From NCBI GenBank assembly GCA_023376005.1, contig CM042152.1, positions 90,255,871-90,319,870 of the forward strand: a DNA stretch of 64,000 bases, written 5' to 3'. Source of the DNA: Doryteuthis pealeii. Lineage: Eukaryota > Mollusca > Cephalopoda > Myopsida > Loliginidae. A program made the translations under genes and the position numbers. Below the pieces are notes generated by a model that was given only the letters and a program-made list of their open reading frames with translations, made no database searches and had not been told where the DNA came from. This document shows positions 52,949-64,000 of this stretch, piece by piece (position 1 is the first letter of the stretch; each line of letters begins with the position of its first letter).

Positions 52949-53877
52949 TCTTATTATAATGGAGATTGTGTGTTTTTTGGTCTGTAACCGAAACTACATT
53001 ACTACTTAAGTCATAATTCCATTAAGTTATTAACATCACATTCTCAATGATTTCATTTTTATCTAAACCTCAATGATTAATAAAATTGTTTTACATTATT
53101 AATACTGTTAACCATATCTACATGATATTTACCGCGTACCCCACTTGTACGGGTCAGGCGCAAAGTCCCTATTAACGTGGGACCACCCACAAACCGAAGC
53201 TCATGGAGTGGCAGGTGAAAAAATTGCGTCGATCCCGTCGGCATTCCCCCTCAAGGGGGGCGCCTCAGGCGCTGGGCAATAAACCCAGCCCTGCCCCTTT
53301 AAATCGAGGGGGCAGGTGTTGCCTGGGGGGATGGCCCCCTGGGATCGACGCTATTAACTCGTAAAGATCCAGGGCCGAAGCCACTGGACCCCCGGCGTGG
53401 GCCGGAGCTACATACTAATAACATGTAATCATATTTATATATACAACCAAATAGCGGTTTACAGTTTGAACGGAAAAGCTAATTTGCATATTGATATTAA
53501 AAATGTGATTTTAATAAATATGTGCTTAGTATTATTGATTTCTAACTGTTTGGTTTTATTTTAATGAATATAAGCAAAAATCTCTTCAATGAATCTTAAA
53601 TGAAATCCATTAACAAGAAAAGATAACTGTCATTTTATTCTTTACTTCCTCTTACTTCCTCTTTTAACTAAATACTTAAATTAGAAAAATAACAACGAAA
53701 GACCAGAGTGATGGAAGAGTAAGTTTCAGTTGTTCTATTTTTCGATTATACCCCCTTCTGTTTCAAATCTTTTTAACTGCATTCTTATTTAGTTTCATTA
53801 GCCTTTCTCATTTAATATAATATTCTATTACATTAAAACTTAAATACTTGCACCCGGAGGGTGCATATATTTGCTAG
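52949..53877 (+). mobile_element. Helitron H1, full-length, split by R2
   Basis: 5' TC (52949) after A; 3' CTAG (53874-53877) before T. Perfect hairpin GCACCC-GGA-GGGTGC at 53850-53864. Without the 290-bp R2 insertion plus TSD it is ~640 bp, as in the other two copies. Confidence 0.93.
53124..53407 (+). mobile_element. R2 structured retroposon inside Helitron
   Basis: 284 bp, strikingly GC-rich. Short TSD CTACAT (53118-53123, 53408-53413); the intact site is seen in the Helitron at 35811. Pairings: GCGTCGATCCC/GGGATCGACGC (53226-53236/53341-53351), GCTGGG/CCCAGC (53271-53289), TCCAG/CTGGA (53368-53372/53384-53388). Confidence 0.92.
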
Positions 53878-53887
53878 TTTAGATAAT

Positions 53888-54460
53888 GTACATATTTACT
53901 CAAACCCTCTGCCATGAGCAGGATGCAACACAAGGTCAATTTCTAAGTAGAGTTTAACAGGTTTGAATTCAAATGCTTTCCTTCTTCTAGACTGGTTAGC
54001 ATATCAAGATTAGAGAGCCCAAACTGACCTACTAAAAGAAGAAAGTTACTTGATAAGTAACGGAAACTCACCATAAAGCGAGCGGGCTGTAGAATGCTCC
54101 TCATTCTAGTTGCAAAGCCGACGAGAAGTTCAATTCCATGATTCTTTTTCCTTGATTGTTTTTATATTTTATGCAATTGATTTTGGGATCATCAGGAGAG
54201 AATATGCACCGTTTCGGGGCCTTCCCCTCAAGGAATAATTAACTAACCAGGTTTGAATTCAAATGTTTTCCTTCTTCTAGACTGGTTAGCATATCAAGAT
54301 TAAAGAGCCCAAACTGACCTACTATTTACATAGCTGGAGGGAGAATAGTTGAATGTATACCTTTTTCAATGATATTAAGGGTAAAGGAAATGCAAACAAC
54401 CCCATTCAGTACTTGAACTCAGGTTACCATGTTCCTTTCCAACGATGATGACCAGCGCTA
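53888..54460 (-). mobile_element. SINE-A split by a 213-bp insert with 77-bp duplication
   Basis: SINE-A tail part is at 53888-54033 and head part at 54247-54460. 53957-54033 is repeated at 54247-54323 with two differences. The insert 54034-54246 contains, on the reverse strand, GGGG/CCCC-GAAACGG and CTCTCCTGATGATCC, a PLE-like terminal motif. Confidence 0.8.
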
Positions 54461-55162
54461 TATTTAGATAATGATGTACAGCTGGTATAGCACCTTTCTT
54501 TTTGAAAAGATGTTTTGTGATTATAAAATCTGCATTTAAATGGTCCTGCTGTGGCTCCTATATAAATCATGTAAAGTCCATTTTCAGTTATTACAATCGC
54601 TCAGTAAACAACCTTTTTGTTATGCATTCACCATGAACAGGACACTTGTTATTGTATCTAGAGTTACATGAGTGTTGTATTTCTGGGATACTTTTTTATT
54701 TATTTATCTATTTTTTTATTAGCTGTAACTTATTTTCTGTACAACTGTAACTTAATTATAACAGAATTTTGGTTGAATATTTTATTTGATAAATTGTTCT
54801 TGGGGAAATGCTTGTCAATTAATTTGATGAATACACTATTTCGGTTTTTACGACACTGTTGAAGGGGACAGTTGAATCGGATTATATTTCTTCTTCTGTT
54901 GTTGTTACGATATATAGATTTGTTTTCATTTTCATTGATGTGTGACAGTGTTCCAGGATATCTGCTTTTCTTTTTTTTCTTTTGTTGAAGATTTCTCTAT
55001 TGCTTGAATTGATAGATAATCTTTTTGATATGCATTTTGTCATATGTTTGAGTACTGTCGGAAGATCATTGAATAACGTTAATATAGAACAGTGAGAGAA
55101 GCTGTATCCTTTTGGGCGTTAAATCTAAGATCCAAAAGATCTACCTCTCCACAATTCATTTT
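54461..55162. other. No recognisable feature
   Basis: T-rich; frames are low complexity. CTGTTGAAGGGGACAGTTG near 54855 is a small local phrase only. Confidence 0.5.
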
Positions 55163-55488
55163 ATGGTGGTGTTTGTGGTATAATGGTTATCATCAAAGGA
55201 AATGGACATGGTAACTTGGGTTCAAATCCAGGATGAGGTAGCTTGCATTTTACATGTCAACGTATTGTGGGGTCTCGCATGAAGAAGACGGGAGGGAGGG
55301 AGAGAAAGAGAGAGAAACAAGAAAGGAGAAATAAGAGAGAAAAAGAAGGTGTAGAAGGGTGGACGAGAAAAAAAGGAAAAGAAAGTGATATAGAAAGAGA
55401 GAGATATGAAGAGATAGAGAGTGAGAGAAAGTGAAAACAAAAGAAGGGTATAAGAGAGAAAGAAAAGGGGGAAAAGAAAGTAATTTAT

Positions 55489-55542
<54 letters not shown>

Positions 55543-55775
55543 AGAGATTACAAGAGAGAGAGTGAGTGAGAAAGGAAAATAATGGAGAAGTACTAGAGAA
55601 AGTGATTTAGAAAGAGAGAGAGAGAAAGAAAGTTAGAACTGTGAGAAAAGCAGTAGAAGATATGGTGGGAAAGATATATATCTAACTATTTTCCCTCCAG
55701 TGACGGTAAGTTGTAGGGCAGGCTAGACACTTTAAATTTGTTACAGCAACCAGTCTAGAAAAAGGAAAACTGATT
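55163..55775 (+). mobile_element. SINE-A split by a 400-bp purine tract
   Basis: Head 55163-55250 (GTGGTATAATGGTTATCATC, GGTTCAAATCC) and body 55678-55775 (TTTTCCCTCCAG, CAACCAGTCTAG) are separated by about 375 bp of GA-rich sequence (55276-55650) that includes (GA)n. The Glu/Arg-rich frame in it is a low-complexity artefact. Confidence 0.8.
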
Positions 55776-55868
55776 ACATAAGTCTGTTTATTGAGGTATA
55801 GGTTTGTGTAGGACTAACAATACTTTTGGATTGAGTAGATAACAAACAATGTGATGTAGTGCTATCAA

Positions 55869-57088
55869 ATTTGCAATGCATTTTCATAGCAAAAACAATT
55901 CACAATGCATTTTCATAGCAAAAAAACAATTGGCAATGCATTTTCATAGCAAAAACAATTTGCAATGCATTTTCATAGCAAAAAACAATTGGCAATGCAT
56001 TTTCATAGCAAAAACAATTTGCAATGCATTTTCATAGCAAAAAATTCACAATGCATTTTCATAGCAAAAACAATTTGCATTTTCATAGCAAAAACAATTT
56101 GCAATGCATTTTCATAGCAAAAAACAATTGGCAATGCATTTTCATAGCAAAAACAATTGGCAATGCATTTTCATAGCAAAAACAATTGGCAATGCATTTT
56201 CATAATGCATTTTCATAGCAAAACATTTGTAATGCATTTTCATAGCAAAAACAATTGGCAATGCATTTTCATAGCAAAAACAATTGGCAATGCATTTTTC
56301 ATAGCAAAAACAATTGGCAATGCATTTTCATAGCAAAAACAATTGGCAATGCATTTTCATAGCAAAAAACAATTGGCAATGCATTTTCATAGCAAAAACA
56401 ATTGGCAATGCATTTTCATAGCAAAAACAATTGGCAATGCATTTTCATAGCAAAAACAATTGGCAATGCATTTTCATAGCAAAAACAATTGGCAATGCAT
56501 TTTCATAGCAAAAACAATTGGCAATGCATTTTCATAGCAAAAACAATTGGCAATGCATTTTCATAGCAAAAACAATTGCAATGCATTTCATAGCAAAACA
56601 ATTGCATTTTCATAGCAAAAACAATTGGCAATGCATTTTCATAGCAAAAACAATTGGCAATGCATTTTCATAGCAAAAACAATTTGTAATGCATTTTCAT
56701 AGCAAAAACAATTGGCAATGCATTTCATAGCAAAAACAATTGGCAATGCATTTTCATAGCAAAAACAATTTGCAATGCATTTTCATAGCAAAAACAATTG
56801 GCAATGCATTTTCATAGCAAAAACAATTGGCAATGCATTTTCATAGCAAAAACAATTTTTTTTCATAGCAAAAACAATTGGCAATGCATTTTCATAGCAA
56901 AAACAATTGCAATTTTCATAGCAAAATTGCAATGCATTTTCATAGCAAAAACAATTTGCAATGCATTTTCATAGCAAAACAATTTTTTGCATTTGCAATG
57001 CATTTTCATAGCAAAAACAATTTGCGCAAAAACAATTCGCAATGCATTTTCATAGCAAAAAAATTCGCAATGCATTTTCATAGCAAAA
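55869..57088. repeat. 1.2-kb minisatellite, ~29-bp unit, about 40 copies
   Basis: Unit CAATGCATTTTCATAGCAAA then AACAATTGG. Units are near-identical at 56150-56560 and more variable at the ends. Short frames within it (AMHFHSKNN-like) are repeat artefacts. Confidence 0.97.
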
Positions 57089-57242
57089 TCTATATTAATT
57101 GGAAGAGTTTATCCTCTATAGACAACCAAATGATAATACATTTTTTATAGTAAAATGCAACAGATCTTTTTGAACAACACTCCCCAGGTTTTGAATTCAA
57201 AGTCTTTTTCTGAATGTTTGAGGTGAGACTTAATGATTAGTA

Positions 57243-58065
57243 TTATCTGCATTATTCAGACTATTGTCCTTGTAGCATTAGTTTCGTATTTGCCTGGGAG
57301 AGTTGTCTGCCCGTTTAGTTTGCTGGTGCCCGCTAGGGGGCCGTTTTATATTTAAGCGGTTGGTTCAAATGCTTCTCTCTCTTTTTCTGTTCCAGTAACC
57401 ATGAGACACATGGGTTAGTTAAGGTCTACCCCTTCTCGTTGGGGCTTTTGGCCCCCCTTACATTACTGTAGGTTATTAACACAGCATGGACTATCCCTAG
57501 TCTCATGTCTGTGGCTTTTATGTATATTTTGTACCATTCATGAATGTGTGTTTATCTTTCTACATGTAACTGTGTTTTACTTATGTATTATGTATCTTGT
57601 TATATCCATGTGCTGTGTACCATATTAAATGTTTTGTCTGTCAAACCTTTGTCGGAGTCTTGTATTCAAGTAAATATAACTTTGAATCCTTTGTTTTACA
57701 TCCTCATCTTTCAATTGGACACATGGCCTAGTGGATAAAGGAATTAGGTTAAGACAGTTCTCAGTGACAGTTATCTCTAGACTGCAGGTTCAATCCTGAT
57801 CAAGGGCAGCAGTAACATAGAATAATAATTAACACAGCTTAACACCTCTACCCCAGCTATGGTTAGCGGAATGAGAACAGGATACCCCCGTGGACTCAAT
57901 AAAGGGTTAGCTTCAAAGTTCCGTGATGTCCCCTCAATTATGACAAGAAGGTTACTGATTACAACAAGAAATACCTGAAGAAGGCCGTAGGGCAGATCGA
58001 CTGAAACATTGTACAGATAACAATGAAGATGAGGACAATAGTCCGAATAATGCAGATAATACTAA
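57243..58065 (+). mobile_element. SINE-C with own tail inverted at its 5' side, split by L6
   Basis: The forward SINE-C head is ATGGCCTAGTGGATAAAGG (A-box) and GGTTCAATCCTG (B-box), with body and tail to 58065. Upstream, 57243-57270 plus 57701-57710 is the reverse complement of the last 38 bp. The LTR at 57271-57700 interrupts that arm. Confidence 0.8.
57271..57700 (+). mobile_element. Solo LTR, family L6, 4-bp TSD
   Basis: 430 bp, TGTAGCATTAG...TTGTTTTACA, with TSD TCCT (57267-57270, 57701-57704). TATA-like TTTTATATTTAAG near 57343 and ATTAAA near 57625. Removing LTR plus one TSD restores the SINE-C tail CTATTGTCCTCATCTT. Confidence 0.92.
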
Positions 58066-58069
58066 TCAA

Positions 58070-58180
58070 AGTCTTTCTTTCTCCTAGACTGGTTACATTA
58101 CCAAGACTAAAGACTCCTGACTATTCTACTATTTTACCTATAGTTAATGGAAGAAGAAAAGGTCATTATGATTCTAACTA
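58070..58180 (-). mobile_element. SINE-A relic
   Basis: TTTCTCCTAGACTGGTTAC...CTATTTTACCTATAG; body only. Confidence 0.6.
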
Positions 58181-58655
58181 TTACATACCACTCACTTACA
58201 CCCAGAAAAAGGGTTATCACTGAAAGATTAGAATAATACATTTAAATTATTCGAACCTTGAGAATAGAGAAATTTCCATTCCAATTGATTTTTTTTTTTG
58301 ACGAGGGGAGGCATTCTTGCTGAATGTCATTTTTAAATCATCCAAAATCTCAATAACTATGAAATGCTAATTAGAATCCTTCAAAAACAGAAGTATCAAT
58401 ATAATCATGGACTAATGCTACAAAAGGAACTGAGTGTGTTCATGGGTCAATAAATATATAAGTCTTTTCTAAATCAAATTCCATGTGGACAAAATAAGTG
58501 AAGATAAAAGAAAAATTTTAAATTATCAGTTCAAGAAACAAAAATTCTGAAGTAATTATTAGAAAAAAAAAAACAAAAAAAAAAAACAAAGATAATAGTA
58601 ATGCTTTATTTAAAAAATCTTACTATTTTATTTCTCAGATTTTTTTAGATGAGGC
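58181..58655. other. No recognisable feature
   Basis: A-rich at 58560-58590. Confidence 0.55.
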
Positions 58656-58659
58656 TTGA

Positions 58660-59170
58660 CAATTTTTATTATTCGGATTGCTTGGACTATTGTCCTCATC
58701 TTTATTGTCATCGGTACAACATTTCAGCCGATGTGCCTTCCTGCCTTCTTCAGGTATTTCTTGTCAGACTTAGGAACCTTCTCAACCTTGGGAACATTTT
58801 TGTTGTTGTTGAAGTGAGTTAGTGTACTATTGGTTTGAACAACAGCAACTAGCTAAGCACAACTGAACCAGTGCCCAAGACAGTTGGTATTTATGGAACT
58901 CAATAATAGTCCATTCATGTATTTGGGTTATTCCATTCCTTGAGTCCTGATTGGCTGCTTGGTTTCTATGATGTTATGAGGCTTCATAAATACCCTGGCA
59001 TTCTGCAGTAGTATTGCTGCAAGATAGATTCGTATTCAGTAATGACTACTTGTTGTCTTGTCTTACCAATTCAACGGTAATTGGAACTCTTCTACAGTTG
59101 TAATCAGGAGCGATCACAGAACTTTGAACCCAACCCTTTATTCAATCCACAGGTGTATCCTGTTCTTATT
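58660..59170 (-). mobile_element. SINE-C, split by L3 LTR
   Basis: Reverse SINE-C tail at 58660-58809 and body at 59102-59170 (AACCCTTTATTCAATCCAC). Confidence 0.85.
58810..59096 (-). mobile_element. Solo LTR, family L3, 5-bp TSD
   Basis: Reverse strand TGTAGAAGAGTTCC...CTCACTTCA, 287 bp; TSD GTTGT at 58805-58809 and 59097-59101. This fixes the true ends of family L3. Confidence 0.92.
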
Positions 59171-59250
59171 CTCATTTTAATATTTTCCCTTGTGTTTTCA
59201 CCATTTGCTTTAAGAGTAAAAGGAGTGTCGTAGAATTAGGTCTAATTCAG

Positions 59251-59286
<36 letters not shown>

Positions 59287-59585
59287 GTGAAAACTTAATT
59301 TCTTTTTCCTTCTGTTTTTTTTTAGGGGGGGGGTGTTTGAACAATTGAACCAAGAAAAGAAAATTTTCTATTGCATAAAATTCTTCAAATGTTAAAACTG
59401 ATTGATACTTAAGAAAATGTGAAATACAAATATTTAAACTCTTAGCAATGGATTTGCTAATCAAATTAAAAATGTTCACATTGTTTACATATGTGTTGAA
59501 TGATTTCTTATACATTTATTTATTTGTTCAATTTAAATGTTTTTTTTTCTTCTCTTCAGTTTGATGTAAATTCAAGGAGAAGGGC
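59171..59585. other. No gene; A-run of ~27 at 59257-59283
   Basis: Homopolymer A followed by a G-run at 59324-59332. Confidence 0.6.
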
Positions 59586-59595
59586 ATTGCCATTC

Positions 59596-60186
59596 GGTTT
59601 GGTTTATTTTGTTTTACGGCATATCAACCTCGGTGGGTCATTTAATGCCAACAAAGTTGTGAAATAAATTCATTCTTAATGCATTTTGTTTATAAACTCA
59701 TGTTTTTTTTATTCAACCCATAGATGGGACCCTAACCGGTACTACCACTCCGGGTCAGAGTGGACCAGGGAGCAGTGGTGATGAAGGGATGCTCCACATT
59801 CCCCAAACCTCCAGAACTGGAACCTCACCATCAGATAAAGTTTAACGTCATTCCCAGGACATGTAGACCCTCAGCCACCGCCTTCTAGCACACATATGAT
59901 AAGAAGGATTGGGGGTTGCCATAAGGGCAATAGGGTTGGGAAAATTATATAGGTGCTAGGGCTTGACCTGAACAGCCAATTGATCGGAGGGGGCCTCTCC
60001 GACCGCCAGTCTAGCCCAAGAAAAGCTTAGTGGAATATTGCAAGTCATGGATTGCTCAGCCACCCGGGTTCTATCCTTAAGCATCACAGGTCGCCACCCA
60101 CGACCAACAGGTGGCCCCATTGGGGGAGTCCTACCCCTCTGCAGAGGTGCAGTTGATGCATTCTAACACCCCAGCCGACAGGGCGG
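59596..60186 (-). mobile_element. R1 retroposon, full length
   Basis: 591 bp with 10-bp TSD ATTGCCATTC (59586-59595, 60187-60196). Complete 5' end and tail. Confidence 0.92.
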
Positions 60187-60196
60187 ATTGCCATTC

Positions 60197-61456
<1,260 letters not shown>

Positions 61457-61637
61457 CATATATATATATGAGAAGTAAATACACAAACGATGTGTTTTGA
61501 TATGGCTTTTTTTTAGCCGACAATTTTTGGGAGAATTTGTGCTTAATTGAAGTCGTACCTAATTTTGAAAGTTAACTAATAATTAATTAATTATGTGGGC
61601 ATACCTATTCAAATGTGAGGCTAAACAATCTAAGAAA

Positions 61638-61706
61638 GTCTGGTTGGTGTAGGGATTACGGTCCTCACCTGTCAGCTTGACAGTCAGGGTTAGAATCACG
61701 CACAAG
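61638..61706 (+). mobile_element. tRNA-like SINE head in palindrome loop
   Basis: A-box-like TGGTGTAGGGATTACGG and B-box-like GGGTTAGAATCACG in correct spacing, with an anticodon-arm-like CTCACCTGTCAGC between. Not an intact tRNA. Confidence 0.65.
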
Positions 61707-61717
61707 GCGGTCTTCCT

Positions 61718-61773
61718 ATCTATAGCTCTGCTGATGTGGCCTAATAGGCCGAAATGTACATACAGATATTGAT
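61718..61773 (+). ncRNA. Hammerhead-like ribozyme, one core change
   Basis: Stem I TCTG/CAGA (61727-61730/61763-61766) plus ATC/GAT outer pairs; core CTGATGT (61731-61737; the last A of CUGANGA is U); stem II GGCCT/AGGCC with AAT loop (61738-61750); GAAA (61751-61754); palindromic stem III TGTACA (61755-61760); AUA triplet. Placement just after a Pol III-type head resembles Sm-alpha SINE hammerheads. The A9-to-U change probably weakens or abolishes cleavage. Confidence 0.6.
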
Positions 61774-61877
61774 TTTTCTTGATTTGTTTAGCCTCACATT
61801 TGAATAGGTATGCCCGCCTAATTAATTAATTATTAACTTTCAAAATTAGGTATGACTTCAATTAAGCACATATTCTC

Positions 61878-61921
<44 letters not shown>

Positions 61922-61926
<5 letters not shown>

Positions 61927-62035
61927 AAAAGAGAAATAAAGGAAAGAAAGTATAGAATGAATAAAATAGATATTTTAATCAATTTTACTTACACGTGTTT
62001 CGGTCAGGAGTTTATCCGAAACACGTGTAGGTCAG
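61922..62035 (+). mobile_element. PLE-like arm element
   Basis: Starts with the arm of the 39931-40246 inverted repeat (TTGAAAAGAGAAATAAAGG). Then CACGTGTTTCGGTCAGGAG and its partial complement CCGAAACACGTG form a small inverted repeat. Confidence 0.6.
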
Positions 62036-63260
62036 GAGTTTATCTATGCAATTATCTGACTGTAGCAATTGTCTTCCCTTGCTGGGATGGAGTTGAAAGT
62101 GGAAAAGGGTTATCTTCCCTTGCCGCCAGGGTTTGCCACTAGGGAGTAGCAGCCTTGGAAAAACTAGCTCTCTTTAATCTGGCATCAACAAAGATGCATT
62201 TGACAAATTGTGTCACTGTCCATTAAGGCTTGCCCCCACCACCACACTATACAGTAAGTGACTCTTCTATTCTACATTTAGTAGCCTTAAGATTTATTAA
62301 GTTTCTGAACGCCATGCTTGGCCAGTTGAAACAGGGCTTAAGTAAATAAGTCCTGAGATATGGAATCCTTTGGTAAGTGTATAAATCCTATCCTGCGAAT
62401 AAGTCCTATCCAGCGTATTGGTAAAGGTCCAGTGATATAATCCTATGTCTCATCGTCCACGAAGGTTCAAAGCAATTGTGAGTAGTTAAGATCCGAACAG
62501 CCAGTATAAATATTATAACAGCAGCAGAGTACTGCCAGTGATTGGCCAAGAGGTTGGTCACATTGTTCTCAGTGAGTCTATAAGTAGAAGTGGGCTTCTA
62601 GCACACGCCTTATATCACCAAAATAAGTCAACAAGATTAACTCTACAATAACTTTTTCTTCCACCCTTTGAACATTCGTCCTAAATGTTTTGTATCTGTA
62701 TTTCATATTAAATGTGCTCAGATAATAAAGTCTGTATTTTGTTATGTTGAATTTCCTTGTATATGTTCACCTATGTTAGAGACTTCTCTGAAGACTCCTT
62801 GTGTATTATAAGAAGTGATATGGCTACTAAAGCTAAAACCATATTTAATTCTTATAAGATTAAGAGGTTTCCAAGTGGTAGCTATCACTTTATATACTGT
62901 TCTATAGGGCATGATGAATAGGGTAATCTAGTTTGTGGGTTATATTATATTAGTCATGTGATGTTTTTAAAGTATCTTACTCTTCTGTTCAATTCATTTT
63001 TTTTTTTGTTTTTCAACTGGAGTCTGTTCAATTAACAATAATAATCCCTTTCGTTCAGCAAACTGCTCTCACAGTAACTTTGTTCTTCTTCACCCAAAAC
63101 ACAGTAGTCGCCGAATTTCACCTCTCTCACAGTCACTTGCTTTTTTGCTTTGCTTGGTTACCCTTTATGCAAATTCCTTCTCATCTCATCCGGGTCTCTT
63201 GTGCATGGCACAAGCAATTCTTTGCCGCTTATGTTGGGGGTATCAGCCATGCCCATTACA
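62036..63260. other. Unannotated; possible LTR-like stretch
   Basis: TCTATAAGTAGAAG (62577) and AATAAAGTC (62725) could be LTR promoter and polyA signals, but no ends or second copy were found. No host exon recognised. Confidence 0.45.
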
Positions 63261-63862
63261 GTTTTATTTTACAGGATATATCAACTACGGTGGGTTATTT
63301 AATGCCGACAAAGTTTTGAAAGATTTGTAGCAATAATTTTTTAAATAGTTTTTTTTATAATTTTTTTAAACTGAATTTTTTTTTGTAGACAAATTTTCTA
63401 TTTAAACCATAGATGGGAACCTAACAGGTACTACTCCGTTGGGTCAGAGTGGATCTGGGAGCAATGGTGATGAAGAGGTGCTCCACATTCCCCAGACCAG
63501 GAAACTCACCATCAGATAGAGTTTAACGTCATACCCAGGACACTCTGCCACACACCTTCTAGCACCCATATGATAAAAAGGGTTGGGACTTGCCATAAGG
63601 CCAATAGGGTTGGGGCAATCATATAGGTGCTAGGGCTTGACATGACCAGCTGACTGACTGGAGGAGGCCTCTCCGACTGCCCATCTAGCCTAAGTGGGGT
63701 CTAAGTGGAGTGTTACAGTTCATGGACTGCTCATCCACCAGGACACCATCCTCAAGCATCAAGGGTCGCCGCGCATGGCCAACATTTGGCCCCATTTGGG
63801 GGAGTCTTACCCCTTTGCAGAGGTGCAGTCGGTGCATTCTAATGCCCCAGCCGACAGAGCGG
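63261..63862 (-). mobile_element. R1, nearly full length
   Basis: Both ends present (tail GGATATATCAACTACGG-like; 5' end CCAGCCGACAGAGC). A small deletion near 63545 and no clear TSD. A sense frame is open at 63685-63885. Confidence 0.88.
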
Positions 63863-64000
63863 TCACCTAGCCTAAGTAAGTCCAAAGTGCGGTGTTGTAT
63901 TATTATTTTGCATTCTTATTTAATTATTTTATTCTATTTTTTAAAAAATTGATTAGTGTAGTAAACAAGATAACTTACATCCCAGTAAACACATATGCTT

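Larger units (their letters stand above)
61528..61880. repeat. PAL1 palindrome with 155-bp loop carrying a SINE
   Basis: Arms 61528-61628 and 61784-61880 match PAL1 at 15763-15989. The loop 61629-61783 holds a tRNA-like head and a hammerhead-like fold, absent from the other copy. TA arrays flank this copy too (61880-61921). Confidence 0.85.

Noticed and set aside
54195..54235. Hammerhead on the reverse strand (CTGATGATCC and GAAACGG)
   Set aside because: The two core boxes are in the wrong order for one ribozyme; kept only as a PLE-like motif.
55243..55434. Glu/Arg/Lys-rich frame
   Set aside because: Translation of a GA-rich purine tract.
55869..57088. CRISPR-like repeat-spacer array
   Set aside because: Units are contiguous with no unique spacers, and the context is eukaryotic.
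56878..57150. Frame with repeated MHFHSKNN
   Set aside because: Translation of the 29-bp minisatellite; phase shifts between units.

Overview
The window looks like intergenic or intronic DNA from a large, AT-rich, repeat-saturated animal genome. The best guess is a coleoid cephalopod, probably an octopus-type genome. The reasons are the density of tRNA-derived SINEs with (TA)n tails, the mix of RTE-like LINE, Penelope-like (PLE), mariner and Helitron relics, and long AT/GA microsatellites. This is inference; no host gene is present to confirm it. I found no convincing host protein-coding exon, rRNA or intact tRNA gene. Most open frames are short and lie inside repeats.

Names used below are mine. 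SINE-A is tRNA-derived with a (TA)n tail. SINE-B has a tRNA head and an R1-type tail. SINE-C has a different tRNA-like head and a ribozyme-like tail. SINE-D is tRNA-derived with a CTTTACTTAC-type tail. R1 is a ~590-bp retroposon. R2 is a ~285-bp GC-rich structured retroposon. H1 and H2 are Helitrons. L1 to L7 are LTR families. PAL1 and PAL2 are long palindromes.

Layout. 0-10 kb: SINE-A copies, an L1 LTR inside SINE-D, PLE endonuclease relics around an AT-rich palindromic block, an inverted SINE-C pair, R2 and an L5 LTR. 10-20 kb: four R1 copies, a palindromic LTR insertion (13.8-14.1 kb), a LINE relic followed by a hammerhead ribozyme (14.7 kb), PAL1, SINE-D and mariner pieces, and R2. 20-31 kb: an L2 LTR, Helitrons H1 and H2, a tandem duplication with one L1-filled copy, an inverted-repeat DNA element, mariner tandem and inverted pieces, and L3 and L1 LTRs. 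31-45 kb: SINE-C, a head-to-head LINE reverse transcriptase relic, an L4 LTR, a full-length Helitron, microsatellites and PAL2. 45-64 kb: a gag relic split by SINE-A, L5, R1 and L2, a PLE GIY-YIG relic, a Helitron split by R2, a 1.2-kb minisatellite, SINE-C copies split by solo LTRs, and a PAL1 copy carrying a SINE with a hammerhead-like fold.

The elements form a readable insertion history. Many have target-site duplications (TSDs) visible in the sequence: 4-5 bp for LTRs, 10-18 bp for SINE/R1/R2, and A|T junctions for Helitrons. Several have an empty-site homologue in the same window. The most notable signal is a hammerhead ribozyme matching the canonical core at 14706-14765, with related hammerhead-like folds at five or more other places in PLE and SINE tails. 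All coordinates come from reading by eye; boundaries without a stated TSD are approximate.
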